Below are positions 26,286-34,571 of a stretch of 64,000 nt of DNA, in pieces; position 1 is the first letter of the stretch, and each line of letters starts with the position of its first letter. This stretch comes from Lysinibacillus xylanilyticus. Its GTDB lineage: Bacteria > Bacillota > Bacilli > Bacillales_A > Planococcaceae. The stretch is from positions 543,890 to 607,889 of the forward strand of contig NZ_LFXJ01000010.1 of assembly GCF_001183605.1 (NCBI RefSeq), written 5' to 3'. The position numbers were made by a program, and so were the translations under genes. The notes under the pieces were generated by a model. That model was not told where the DNA came from and searched no databases. It saw only the letters and a program-made list of their open reading frames with translations.

Positions 26286-27185
26286 TTATTTTAAGAAAAA
26301 AAGAGCATAAATAGTGGGTACAATGATTATGCTAAGTAGGCGGAATTTTAGATATGGTCGAACGGAAAGCTTGGCTGATTTCGCAATTACGAAAATTTGT
26401 AAGTGGATACTTATACTTTGCATTGTTAACAACATAACAACTAGTAACGGTAAATATGGAAGATTAGGAAAAGCTGAGACGGTCATTTTAAGACCATTTG
26501 TAACCTCAAGAATTGCAGCTATAGAAAGCTCAGCTGTATAGGGAAGTTTAGGTAGCAGTGAATCTAAGCCTTGCTGGACAATCGTCTGGATGGTAGTGAA
26601 AAAAATAATTGTAGTTCCAACTAATAGTATTGTCGGTGCTGTTTCTTTAATACTTTCAGAAAAAGGTGCTGTATGCAAAGGCGTATTGTGTATGGAGATG
26701 CTAGGAGGATCAGTTTTACGAAATAAGAAGTAACCAGTTATTAAACAACAAATATTAAAACTATGTAGTAAACATAAAAACATCCATCCAAACGTATTAC
26801 TGTTTAATAAATCAAGGCTTACAAAGCCTAGCACGAAAAGAGGACTTGGTGCGTGACATACGGCTAATAAAAAATTTGCTTCTTTTGGATGTAGTTGCCC
26901 ACTGTTTTTTAAGTAAACAATTGTTGTTGCTCCAGATGGATATCCCCCGAGTGCGCTAATAATGTAGGCTTGTACGTATATAGAAGCTCTTTTTGTTTTC
27001 GTTCGCATAGGAGCTGTTAAACGGAGAAGCCACTGCGTTAAAATAAGGTAAGGTAATAAATACGGGAAAAGGGCTTCCATAAAAAGATTTAAACCTAAAT
27101 CAGTACCGTTATGAGCAGTTTGTGGGAATAACAAGAGTAATAGAATAAGAACTATGCAAATCGCTATTTGAATTATCGCATACAT
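26286..27185 (-). CDS. ylbJ: sporulation integral membrane protein YlbJ
   Basis: The product of about 299 residues has roughly eight membrane helices of the nucleoside-recognition (Gate) type. The conserved segments YIISALGGYPSGATTIVYL, EANFLLAVCHAPSPLFVLGF and LEVTNGLKM identify YlbJ. In Bacillus subtilis YlbJ is a sporulation gene needed for heat-resistant spores. It is shorter than the Bacillus protein (about 400). The ATG at 27185 has only a weak GAGATGA site; an upstream in-frame ATG at 27263 has none. Confidence 0.85.
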   Translation of the reverse strand: MYAIIQIAICIVLILLLLLFPQTAHNGTDLGLNLFMEALFPYLLPYLILTQWLLRLTAPMRTKTKRASIYVQAYIISALGGYPSGATTIVYLKNSGQLHPKEANFLLAVCHAPSPLFVLGFVSLDLLNSNTFGWMFLCLLHSFNICCLITGYFLFRKTDPPSISIHNTPLHTAPFSESIKETAPTILLVGTTIIFFTTIQTIVQQGLDSLLPKLPYTAELSIAAILEVTNGLKMTVSAFPNLPYLPLLVVMLLTMQSISIHLQIFVIAKSAKLSVRPYLKFRLLSIIIVPTIYALFFLK

Positions 27186-27303
27186 GTTATCATCTCGTTT
27201 CAACTTTTTGTCATTCACATAGGCAAATGCTAAAATCAATATATGTAAAAAAGGCAAAAACATGAACGTATGGTTTTGCGAGCGTCCTAGGAGGTGTTTT
27301 TCT

Positions 27304-28350
27304 TTGAAGAAAAAAATTAGTATTTATGCAGTGTTATTAGTCGTGATTTGTTTTTTTATGTTGTACCGACTAGACGCTTATATCATGAAGCCAGGAAGTG
27401 CTTATGATGTTAGTAAATTTGTTAACGTTGAAAATAGCCACACCGATGATAAAGGATCCTTGAGTTTAATGACGGTGGCTATGCAGCAAGCTACGCCTTT
27501 TTCATATCTGTGGGCGAAGACTCAAAAATATCAAAAACTAATGGATATTGACCAAGTTCGAAATCCATTGGAGGACGAAGAGGAATATAATGTTCGACAG
27601 TTTAAATTAATGTCTGATTCTCAATTTAATGCAAAGTATGTTGCTTTTCAGAGGGCTGGCCTTCAAACAAAAATTCTGTTTAACGGTGTTTTTGTATTAA
27701 ATGTCCTAGAAAGTGGTGCTTCAGATAATTTATTAAAAGCTGGTGATGAAATTATTGAAGTTGATGGACAACAAATTAAAGACCAACAAATGCTGGTTGA
27801 TCTTTTAAAGCCGAAGCAACTAGGAGATAAGGTGACAATTAAATTTATACGTGATACAAAAGAACAAGAAGTAACGATTACCTTAAAGGAAATCCCTGAA
27901 TCAGAAGAGAAAAGGGCAGGGTTAGGTATTACTTATACTGAAAGTAAATCTATTGAAACAAATCCAAATGTGTCTATGAAAACTGAAGATATCGGAGGTC
28001 CATCTGCTGGGCTAATGTTTACCTTAGAAATTTTAGACCAACTTCTCGAAGAAGATTTAACGAAAGGCTATGCTATTGCAGGGACAGGAGAAATGCTTGC
28101 TGATGGCTCTGTTGGAAGAATTGGTGGAATAGACTATAAAGTCATTGCTGCTGATCGCGATGGTATGGAAATCTTTTTTGCACCAGATGATGAAATTACT
28201 CCAGAAATGAAAGCTAAATATCCTGAACTGGAATCAAATTATGCTACAGCAGTAAAGACTGCTAAAGATATTGGAACAAAAATGAAAATAGTTCCGGTTA
28301 AAACAGTTGATGATGCAATCAAATATTTAAAACAGTTACAGCCGAAATAA
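27304..28350 (+). CDS. ylbL: YlbL-like PDZ / Lon-type serine protease
   Basis: The 348-residue protein has an N-terminal membrane anchor (about 5-25). A PDZ domain follows (about 115-195, with VLNVLESGASDNLLKAGDEIIEVDGQ). A Lon-like S16 protease domain ends the protein, with catalytic serine about 234 in GGPSAGLMF and lysine about 279 in GGIDYKVIAA. It is a membrane-bound protease facing outward. In Bacillus subtilis YlbL has been linked to removal of the SOS division inhibitor YneA. The TTG start has AGGAGG nine bases upstream. It is divergent from ylbJ. Confidence 0.92.
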   Translation: MKKKISIYAVLLVVICFFMLYRLDAYIMKPGSAYDVSKFVNVENSHTDDKGSLSLMTVAMQQATPFSYLWAKTQKYQKLMDIDQVRNPLEDEEEYNVRQFKLMSDSQFNAKYVAFQRAGLQTKILFNGVFVLNVLESGASDNLLKAGDEIIEVDGQQIKDQQMLVDLLKPKQLGDKVTIKFIRDTKEQEVTITLKEIPESEEKRAGLGITYTESKSIETNPNVSMKTEDIGGPSAGLMFTLEILDQLLEEDLTKGYAIAGTGEMLADGSVGRIGGIDYKVIAADRDGMEIFFAPDDEITPEMKAKYPELESNYATAVKTAKDIGTKMKIVPVKTVDDAIKYLKQLQPK

Positions 28351-28364
28351 AGTTTTATCATCGT

Positions 28365-28432
28365 AATGTGGGGTTGATTTCCGTTGCTTTCCTGTGAGCG
28401 AGCGTCGAATCGCTTCCTCCGCGCTTTCGCAG
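28365..28432 (-). repeat. partial GC-rich dispersed element, copy 3
   Basis: CATCGTAATGTGGGG then TTGATTTCCGTTGC, followed by GCTTTCCTGTGAGCGAGCG. This is one end and part of the body of the family, on the minus strand, directly after ylbL. Confidence 0.6.
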
Positions 28433-28438
28433 GAATAA

Positions 28439-28526
28439 ACACCCTAATAATTAGGGTGATATCCTTGGCGACATAACAAAGTAAAAGGATTCACACATAG
28501 TTTTGTGTATGAATCCTTTTTTTTGC
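28439..28526 (+). terminator. small palindrome and terminator after ylbL
   Basis: CACCCTAATAATTAGGGTG is a near-perfect palindrome at 28439-28458. A full terminator follows: AAAAGGATTCACACA (28483-28497) pairs with TGTGTATGAATCCTTTT, then T. Confidence 0.85.
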
Positions 28527-28542
28527 TCTTTGGAAGGTGGAT

Positions 28543-28660
28543 GTAGATAAAAACTTAAAATTGGGTGATAAAACGTGAAAGTTAGTCGATAAAATTCAAA
28601 AGTTAGTCGATAAAATTCTGAAGTTGGTTGATAAAACGTGAATGTTTATCGATTAACTTC
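28543..28660 (+). repeat. 21-bp tandem array, GATAAAA type (about 5.5 units)
   Basis: Successive 21-base units have the core GTCGATAAAA and end in AAGTTA or AAGTTG, starting at 28543. The left flank GCTCTTTGGAAGGTGGATG is nearly identical at 54.47 kb, where a second such array lies. Confidence 0.8.
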
Positions 28661-28669
28661 TTTCGGCGG

Positions 28670-28885
28670 TCCCAACATCCGCTATAGAGGAACTCCGTCT
28701 AAGAACGCCACGTCCAGTGGCAATGACTGGGTGCCCAACATCGTGCCTCTGACGCTACGTTAGCGCTTCGCTTTCGCGCAAAAAACATCTCCTGGCCCGA
28801 GATCTGTCGCGAAGCGAAGCGGCTCATCGTACGCCCCCAGGGAAGCGTCTGCCCGAACGGAACTCAACCTTCGCTTTGCCCGCTA
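28670..28885 (-). repeat. GC-rich dispersed element, copy 4
   Basis: The element contains the short nested module on the minus strand (28751-28791: GCTTCGCTTTCGCGCAAAAA), GAAGCGAAGCGGCTCATCG, ACGCCCCCAGGGAAGCG and the end GAACGGAACTCAACC. It directly follows the 21-bp array. Confidence 0.65.
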
Positions 28886-28918
28886 ACTAATTTCATTGAC
28901 ATAATTGTTTTTCAACAG

Positions 28919-28957
28919 CAAAAAAGGATGCTAGAAGAATTTCTGGCATCCTTTTTC
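28919..28957 (-). terminator. terminator of tmcAL
   Basis: AAAAAGGATGC and GCATCCTTTTT pair with AGAA/TTCT further in. It lies just behind the leftward stop codon. Confidence 0.88.
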
Positions 28958-28962
28958 GTTAC

Positions 28963-30174
28963 TTAAAAACGAATCGGTGGTGTTTGATAATCTTTAGGAA
29001 GACTATACTCTTTTGTTCCGTGTTCTACACTTAAATTGTATACCTCTGCTGCATGAATATCTACAGCAAGCATAGCGTCATCAATAGCTGCTACACGACT
29101 GATTAAAGGTAAAGGTATGTCTTTTTTATGCATTCCTAAATAGGCTTGTCCCTTCTTACTCATACCAAGTAAACGTATACTAGATGGGGCGTCAAAGCTT
29201 TGCAACTGTTCCTTTGTAAACCCAGTATAAATGTGTGTGAGCATACGTTGAAGTCGCGTCCAAGTATAGCGTTTTGATTTAATTTTCTCCATAAAGCTAC
29301 TGAATGAATGACTCGTTTTCGCTGCTTTGATTAGAGCATTCTCAATGCCTTCTGATACTTCAGCGTAGCGTGTAAGTTCATGTGGTGTGTGGCGAATAAG
29401 TGTAAACTGTAAAAAAGGCCAAAAACTTTCCCAACTTGCAAATTCACCATATGTTCCATGCCAATCAGCTATATACTCAAACGAAGATTTAGGGAGAAAA
29501 TCTTGCACGCTTTGTAGAGTGTTGGTTGTTGCTAGAGCCTTACGTATTCCTGTGGCACTAGCAATGGTTGCACCTTCTTGCAAAGCGTCATGGTAACCTG
29601 CAACAATGCGAGGGATCGTTAAAGGTTTAATGTTACTACCTAGAGCTATAGCAGCCTCAATATAATGAAAACCAAGTATATTGTTTGGTTGGCCCAAGTC
29701 AATGTATGTTGCAGGGAATTTTTGAGAAAGCTGTTCATAGGCGTAATGTAGACTTTTAGGATAGCTTGCACCGGTTTTAAGGCTTTCTTTAATAAGAGCG
29801 TTATATTCAGTGCGATGACTATTAATGAGCTGAAACGTATTCATAAAGGGTTGAATGGAACCATCTTCGCTTCCAAAGGCAAAAGAATCGCAACCGATTG
29901 CAGATAGTAACGAAATTGCACCTTTTGCAAAATCAGTTGCCGGTGCGGTACTATAAACGTAGGGGAGTTCAATGACTATATCAACACCACCTGCGAGAGC
30001 CATTTTTGTGCGTGTCCATTTATCGACCATGGCTGGTTCACCACGCTGCAGAAAATCCCCACTCATGACTGCGATGACAATATCCGCTTGTGCTACTTTT
30101 TTTGCCTGTTCCAAATGATAGGCATGTCCGTTGTGAAAAGGATTGTATTCAACAACTATTCCGACTGCTTGCAA
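28963..30174 (-). CDS. tmcAL: tRNA(Met) cytidine acetate ligase TmcAL
   Basis: The 403-residue protein has a nucleotidyltransferase-like N-terminus, VEYNPFHNGHAYHL, with H14 and H17 as the HxGH pair. AVMSGDFLQRGEPAMVDKWTR, ELPYVYSTAPATDFAKGAI and FGSEDGS follow, all typical of YlbM/TmcAL. It uses acetate and ATP to make N4-acetylcytidine at the wobble position of elongator tRNA-Met. The TTG start at 30174 has AAAGGGGG upstream. It is divergent from ylbN, as in Bacillus. Confidence 0.93.
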   Translation of the reverse strand: MQAVGIVVEYNPFHNGHAYHLEQAKKVAQADIVIAVMSGDFLQRGEPAMVDKWTRTKMALAGGVDIVIELPYVYSTAPATDFAKGAISLLSAIGCDSFAFGSEDGSIQPFMNTFQLINSHRTEYNALIKESLKTGASYPKSLHYAYEQLSQKFPATYIDLGQPNNILGFHYIEAAIALGSNIKPLTIPRIVAGYHDALQEGATIASATGIRKALATTNTLQSVQDFLPKSSFEYIADWHGTYGEFASWESFWPFLQFTLIRHTPHELTRYAEVSEGIENALIKAAKTSHSFSSFMEKIKSKRYTWTRLQRMLTHIYTGFTKEQLQSFDAPSSIRLLGMSKKGQAYLGMHKKDIPLPLISRVAAIDDAMLAVDIHAAEVYNLSVEHGTKEYSLPKDYQTPPIRF

Positions 30175-30372
30175 ATTTAAGCCCCCTTTATCAATATCAT
30201 TTGCTTCTCGTTCTTATTTGGCGCCTTTTTCTTATATAGAACGGTTTGGAGCAAATACACTTTTTATAATATTTAATTATAGGTGGGTTTTATTGTGGTG
30301 ACAAGAAATTATCTTGACATCTATTTTTACACATTATATAATCAACATTGTTGTCTCGAGGTGATTAAACGA

Positions 30373-30906
30373 ATGAAATGGTCAATTCATCAATTATCTA
30401 AATACCGCCAAAACGGGATGCCAATCGATGCCTTTGTCCAACTGGACGAGGTGATGGAGCGAAACCAGGATATTCGAGCAATTTCGCCCGTTCATGTAAA
30501 AGGGCTATGTACTTTCGGTGCATCGCAAATGACATGTCAGCTAACTGTGACAGCGACGTTAACATTGCCATGTGCACGCACGTGGGAAGATGTTGAGTTT
30601 CCTATCGAAGTTGAGACAGTTGAAGTTTTCAGCTGGATTGACGAGGAAAAACGAGGGGAAGATGACGGAGATATTCACTATATTGATGGTGATGTAATCG
30701 ACATGAAGCCGGTTCTCGAGGAGTTAGTGCTTCTTGAAGTACCTATGCAAGTGTTTAAGGGAAATACCGAAGGGCAAATGCAAGGTGGCAAAAACTGGTC
30801 TTACGCAACGGATGAAGACGTTGAGCTACACAAAAAAGCTGACGAACAAAAAGTGGATCCAAGACTAGCTAATTTAGCTAAGTATTTTGATCAAACAGAC
30901 GAATAG
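30373..30906 (+). CDS. ylbN: YlbN / YceD family protein (DUF177)
   Basis: The 177-residue protein of the DUF177 family has VKGLCTFGASQMTCQLTVTATLTLPCARTW with its cysteines, then YIDGDVIDMKPVLEELVLLEVPMQV and the C-terminal DPRLANLAKYF. The family lies beside rpmF across bacteria and has been linked to 23S rRNA or ribosome maturation; its exact role is unsettled. The ATG at 30373 follows GAGGTGA. rpmF starts 25 bases later, so the two are probably one operon. Confidence 0.92.
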   Translation: MKWSIHQLSKYRQNGMPIDAFVQLDEVMERNQDIRAISPVHVKGLCTFGASQMTCQLTVTATLTLPCARTWEDVEFPIEVETVEVFSWIDEEKRGEDDGDIHYIDGDVIDMKPVLEELVLLEVPMQVFKGNTEGQMQGGKNWSYATDEDVELHKKADEQKVDPRLANLAKYFDQTDE

Positions 30907-30930
30907 ACGATCTGTAAGGAGGTGCCATCA

Positions 30931-31104
30931 ATGGCTGTACCATTTAGAAGAACTTCTAAAACTGCAAAAAGAAAGCGTCGTACGCATTTCAAACTATCTG
31001 TACCTGGTATGGTAGCTTGCCCAAACTGTGGGGAAGCAAAATTATCACACCGTGTTTGCAAAGCTTGCGGACAATACAAAGGTAAAGAAGTAGTTAGCAA
31101 ATAA
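30931..31104 (+). CDS. rpmF: 50S ribosomal protein L32
   Basis: The 57-residue protein begins [19 protein letters not shown] and has the zinc-type cysteine pairs CPNC and CKAC. It belongs to the large ribosomal subunit. A near-perfect AAGGAGGTG ribosome site precedes the ATG at 30931; an in-frame GTG nine bases earlier lies inside that site. A terminator follows. Confidence 0.97.
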   Translation: MAVPFRRTSKTAKRKRRTHFKLSVPGMVACPNCGEAKLSHRVCKACGQYKGKEVVSK

Positions 31105-31120
31105 TACAGTGTTTGCTTAC

Positions 31121-31165
31121 TTAAAAGGCTAGTAGAGAGACCATGGCTCTTTACTAGCCTTTTTG
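31121..31165 (+). terminator. terminator after rpmF
   Basis: AAAAGGCTAGTAGAGAG pairs with CTCTTTACTAGCCTTTTT around a short loop. Confidence 0.92.
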
Positions 31166-31267
31166 TTGCTTATAAAAGACGGAATCTTTGGGCAATTACG
31201 AAAAGATATATAGTACTATAATAATTGTATGATACAATTTATCCATCGGGACAAAGGGGGAAATAGT

Positions 31268-32035
31268 ATGGCTTATATAATTGATAACAAAGAAGGCACT
31301 ATGACGTTTACGATTAATCGTGAAGAAAAACGGAATGCAGTGAATGATGAGGTTATGGATGGGTTACAAGAAGTCATTACATATATTCGAAATCATGATG
31401 ATGTACGTTTTTTAGTCGTAACGGGTGTAGGGGATAAATCATTTTGCTCGGGAGGCGATTTATCTGAATTCCATTTGCTTGAAACAGAGGATGAGGCGTT
31501 TGGGATGTTGGGCAAGATGGGTGAAATACTATACGACCTTGCAACATTGCCTGTGCCGACGATTGCGTTAATTAACGGAACGGCGGTTGGTGGAGGCTGT
31601 GAAATTGCAACAGCTTGCGATTTTCGTCTAGTGGCAAATCATGCGAAGTGTGGTTTTATACAGGGGACATTAGCAATTACGAGCGGCTGGGGAGGCGGTA
31701 CATACTTATTTGAACGAGGATTACGCCATGATCGTGCGATGAAGATGCTAGTCGATGCGAAGCCTTATCCAGCAGAATTACTATATGAGATTGGTTGGGC
31801 AATGCGCGTTTTTGAAGGTTCAAAAGAAGTGGCATTGAATGATTTTATCGAACATATGCGTAAAATTCATCCTTCTGTTCATAAGGCTTATAAAGAAATT
31901 GAGCTTCGTAAGTGGCGCGAACGTAATATGTATGAACGTGTTATGGAGGAAGTTCGTACATGTGCGAAATTGTGGGAAAGTGAAGCTCACCACGAGGCAG
32001 TTGCTAATTTCCTAACGAAGAAAAACAATAAATAA
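31268..32035 (+). CDS. enoyl-CoA hydratase/isomerase family protein
   Basis: The 255-residue crotonase-fold protein has INREEKRNAVNDEVM, VVTGVGDKSFCSGGDL (one oxyanion-hole strand) and GTAVGGGCEIATACDFRLVA (the second, with a Glu). The segment that usually supplies the second catalytic Glu reads FIQGTLAITSGWGGGTYL and lacks it. A simple hydratase role is therefore doubtful; decarboxylase or other crotonase chemistry is possible. The ATG at 31268 follows AAGGGGG. It stands alone between rpmF and rsfA with its own terminator. Confidence 0.85.
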   Translation: MAYIIDNKEGTMTFTINREEKRNAVNDEVMDGLQEVITYIRNHDDVRFLVVTGVGDKSFCSGGDLSEFHLLETEDEAFGMLGKMGEILYDLATLPVPTIALINGTAVGGGCEIATACDFRLVANHAKCGFIQGTLAITSGWGGGTYLFERGLRHDRAMKMLVDAKPYPAELLYEIGWAMRVFEGSKEVALNDFIEHMRKIHPSVHKAYKEIELRKWRERNMYERVMEEVRTCAKLWESEAHHEAVANFLTKKNNK

Positions 32036-32042
32036 TGTATAA

Positions 32043-32081
32043 CGGCAGTGATTATAACAAAACATAGTCACTGTCTTTTTT
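32043..32081 (+). terminator. terminator after the enoyl-CoA hydratase gene
   Basis: GGCAGTGATTAT pairs with ATAGTCACTGTC, followed by six T. Confidence 0.82.
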
Positions 32082-32145
32082 AATTCGATGATTCTATTTT
32101 GCTCGCCCATGCATATAGTAGTAAAAAATGCGAGGGTGATAGATT

Positions 32146-32523
32146 ATGGAATTGAAAAAAAGAAAAGATCAATGGACAAAGGAAGACGATGAAAGATTAG
32201 CAGAAATCGTGTTGCATAATGTGCAAAATGGCAAAACACAGCTAGAAGCTTTTGAGTTGGCTGCTACTGAACTAGGTCGTACAAAACAAGCATGTGGTTT
32301 CCGTTGGAATAAAACATTACGTAGTCAATATAGTCAGTCACTACTAGCTGTGCGAAATCAGCCGCAACAATCTATGCGAAGTCATTTGAAACTGGCATTA
32401 ACAAGTTTTGATGAATTAACAGAAGCGTATCAAAGTCTCGAAGTAAGACATCGTGAATTACAAAATGAGCATGAAAAACTAGTGAAATGGTTGCAACAAG
32501 GGTATTCTTTAATGAAAGATTAA
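32146..32523 (+). CDS. rsfA: RsfA-family prespore transcription regulator
   Basis: The 125-residue protein has an N-terminal Myb/SANT-like DNA-binding domain, QWTKEDDERLAEIVLHNVQNG and ELGRTKQACGFRWNKTLRSQY. A C-terminal coiled coil ends LEVRHRELQNEHEKLVKWLQ. RsfA (YlbO) modulates sigma-F-dependent genes in the forespore of Bacillus subtilis. The position after the rpmF region agrees with Bacillus ylbO. TGATTC and CATATA 17 bases apart upstream could form a forespore promoter, but this is weak. Confidence 0.88.
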   Translation: MELKKRKDQWTKEDDERLAEIVLHNVQNGKTQLEAFELAATELGRTKQACGFRWNKTLRSQYSQSLLAVRNQPQQSMRSHLKLALTSFDELTEAYQSLEVRHRELQNEHEKLVKWLQQGYSLMKD

Positions 32524-33016
32524 AATAAGGAAGCTGACGAAAGTTAAAAGTGCTGTAGAGTGAAGTACTTAGAAAAGAAAATGTAAACTAGAACGAAAAC
32601 ATAATGCCGCACTGAGTGTTTCGACGATTATTTATCTGTACCGAAAGCGAAGCGTCAGGTACAAAGCTTACAAAGCTCCTACCTTGAAATTTAGTGATAG
32701 CAAATAAGTTAGGTGTGAGATTAACGGTCTGTAAAAACCCGATTGGTGAAGACTGATAATCAATGGGCAAAAAACCACTGATTAAAGTTTCGGTTTTTAT
32801 ATTATCGTAAACACTTAGTCAATCCTGTATAATAAAAGAACCTGCATAGGAGGTGCCTTAGAGATTATTCTAAGGCACCTCCTTCTGTAGAAAGGGACAA
32901 AAAGGGTCATTTAATGATGGTCGGTTGCGGCTAAAATGTAATTGCGGTAGAACTGTTTAGGAGGGCGTTCCCTTGTGTTAGGTCGTCCATTGTAAATGAG
33001 GGAGGTGTGATGTATT
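32524..33016. other. 493-base intergenic region with short module and a promoter-hairpin unit
   Basis: It holds a diverged copy of the short nested module (32633-32666, ACCGAAAGCGAAGCGTCAGG). A TATAAT lies at 32828-32833 and a perfect hairpin at 32848-32883. The last 130 bases before panE contain no supported frame. Confidence 0.6.
32848..32883 (+). other. perfect 15-bp hairpin containing a Shine-Dalgarno sequence
   Basis: AGGAGGTGCCTTAGA (32848-32862) and its exact complement (32869-32883) enclose the loop GATTAT. No T tract follows, so it is not a standard terminator. A TATAAT box lies 15 bases upstream. Confidence 0.75.
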
Positions 33017-33919
33017 GTGAATGTAGCGATTATTGGTGCGGGGGCTGTAGGTCAGTTAACGGCAAGTTTTTTAGCTGAGTCTGGTATGGCTGTAACGTTG
33101 GTTGCGAGAAGGCAGGGACAAGCAGATGAACTTAACGCGAAGTATTTAACGCGAGTGAATGTTGATGGAGCGAAAACCGTACATAAAGTTGTTTCAACTA
33201 CGAAATTAAAGAGGTTACCACAACAAGATTTAATTGTAATTGCTGTTAAGTACGGTCAATTACAAGAGCTTTACGGACAATTATCTGCGTTACCAAGTAC
33301 AGTTTCGTTGTTGTTTATGCAAAATGGTTTAGCGCATTACGACGAAGCGCTGCGTTTGCCACAAAAAAATATTGCTTTTTGCTCCGTGTCATTTGGTGCT
33401 CAAATGATAGATCAGTCAACCGTGCAACATAGAGGTGTAGGTGTTTGTAAAATTTCGGTAGAGCGAGGGAACAGTGGTGCATTTAACGATTTGTTGCAAT
33501 TGAAAAATTCCTTATTTCCAGTTGAATTGGTTGCTAATGCTGAACAAATGTTATTTGAAAAAGCGGTATTTAACTGCTTAATCAATCCATTAACGGCTAT
33601 ATTGCAAGTGAGGAATGGAGAGTTAGTAACGAATAAGCAAGCGTTTTTATTAATGCAAACTATCTATCAAGAACTCACGGAAGCTTTTGAAGGCATAGAA
33701 CAAGCCATACCTTTTTTAAAGGTAATAGAGTTATGTGAAAAAACAGCAAGTAATACATCATCTATGCTAGCGGATCGGATACATGGGAGAAAAAGTGAAA
33801 TTGACACGATTGTAGGAGTAATACTAGAAAAAGCTCTAGCAAATGGTCATGGTTTGCCTACTTTACGCACTTTATATCACCAAGTACTTGCGATAGAGGA
33901 GAGCGGTGAAAGACGTTGA
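33017..33919 (+). CDS. panE: 2-dehydropantoate 2-reductase
   Basis: The 300-residue protein has an N-terminal NAD(P) fold with VAIIGAGAVGQLTASFLAESG. The conserved LIVIAVKYGQL and LFMQNGLAH follow, and a C-terminal helical domain includes KAVFNCLINPLTAIL and LADRIHGRKSEIDTI, holding catalytic lysine and substrate residues. It reduces ketopantoate to pantoate for coenzyme A. The GTG start follows GGGAGGTG. It is the ylbQ position before the division cluster. Confidence 0.9.
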   Translation: MNVAIIGAGAVGQLTASFLAESGMAVTLVARRQGQADELNAKYLTRVNVDGAKTVHKVVSTTKLKRLPQQDLIVIAVKYGQLQELYGQLSALPSTVSLLFMQNGLAHYDEALRLPQKNIAFCSVSFGAQMIDQSTVQHRGVGVCKISVERGNSGAFNDLLQLKNSLFPVELVANAEQMLFEKAVFNCLINPLTAILQVRNGELVTNKQAFLLMQTIYQELTEAFEGIEQAIPFLKVIELCEKTASNTSSMLADRIHGRKSEIDTIVGVILEKALANGHGLPTLRTLYHQVLAIEESGERR

Positions 33920-34311
33920 AAGATTTTTTACATATAATTATAAGTATCATTATTTTTTGTCCAATCCTCCTTTTTGTAATTGTCTATTTAATTAGTCGAA
34001 AGGTTAAAATACGAGGCACTCATGCTTTTGGAGTGGCATCGGACTTGACAACATTGTGTTTGTTTTTTTCAGTACCACTGGCAATTGGTGTACTATGGAG
34101 TGTCAATGTTAGTGCGTTGTTAGTAACATTGGCGATAATGATGGCGATGATTTTTACATATATTGATTGGCGAACGAAAAAAGAAATTGAAGTAAAATCG
34201 CTACTTAAGAAAATTTGGCGTTTTCAATTTTTAGTGTTAAGTACGGCGTATATTGTTATTTGTATAGTAGGCGTTATTCAATCTGTTATAGAATATTTAC
34301 AGGCTGTCTAA
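33916..34311 (+). CDS. DUF3397-type membrane protein
   Basis: The 131-residue protein has four predicted membrane helices and a small basic loop (DWRTKKEIEVKSLLKKIWRF). It matches the DUF3397 family, commonly found between panE and bshC/mraZ in Bacillales. Its function is unknown. The TTG start overlaps the panE stop by four bases (TTGA), so translation is coupled. Confidence 0.8.
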   Translation: MKDFLHIIISIIIFCPILLFVIVYLISRKVKIRGTHAFGVASDLTTLCLFFSVPLAIGVLWSVNVSALLVTLAIMMAMIFTYIDWRTKKEIEVKSLLKKIWRFQFLVLSTAYIVICIVGVIQSVIEYLQAV

Positions 34312-34571
34312 GCATTTTCTTTTCATGTTGAAGCCATAAGCGTTAAAATAAAAGCATTAAATATTGTTTTTTATTAATAACTCTATATGTGCAAAAAATT
34401 AAATAAAATTCCAATGTACGACAACGTTTGAGTATCTGACAAAAATCGTATTATGTTTTTCTGAATCTTGGAATGTTCTGTCTAAGGATATCAGTAAAGG
34501 GATTTATTTTATTTCAAGTTTGCTTATGAAGAGTAAGAAGATGATTTAGTGAGTAGAGGAGTTTGTGTTAA

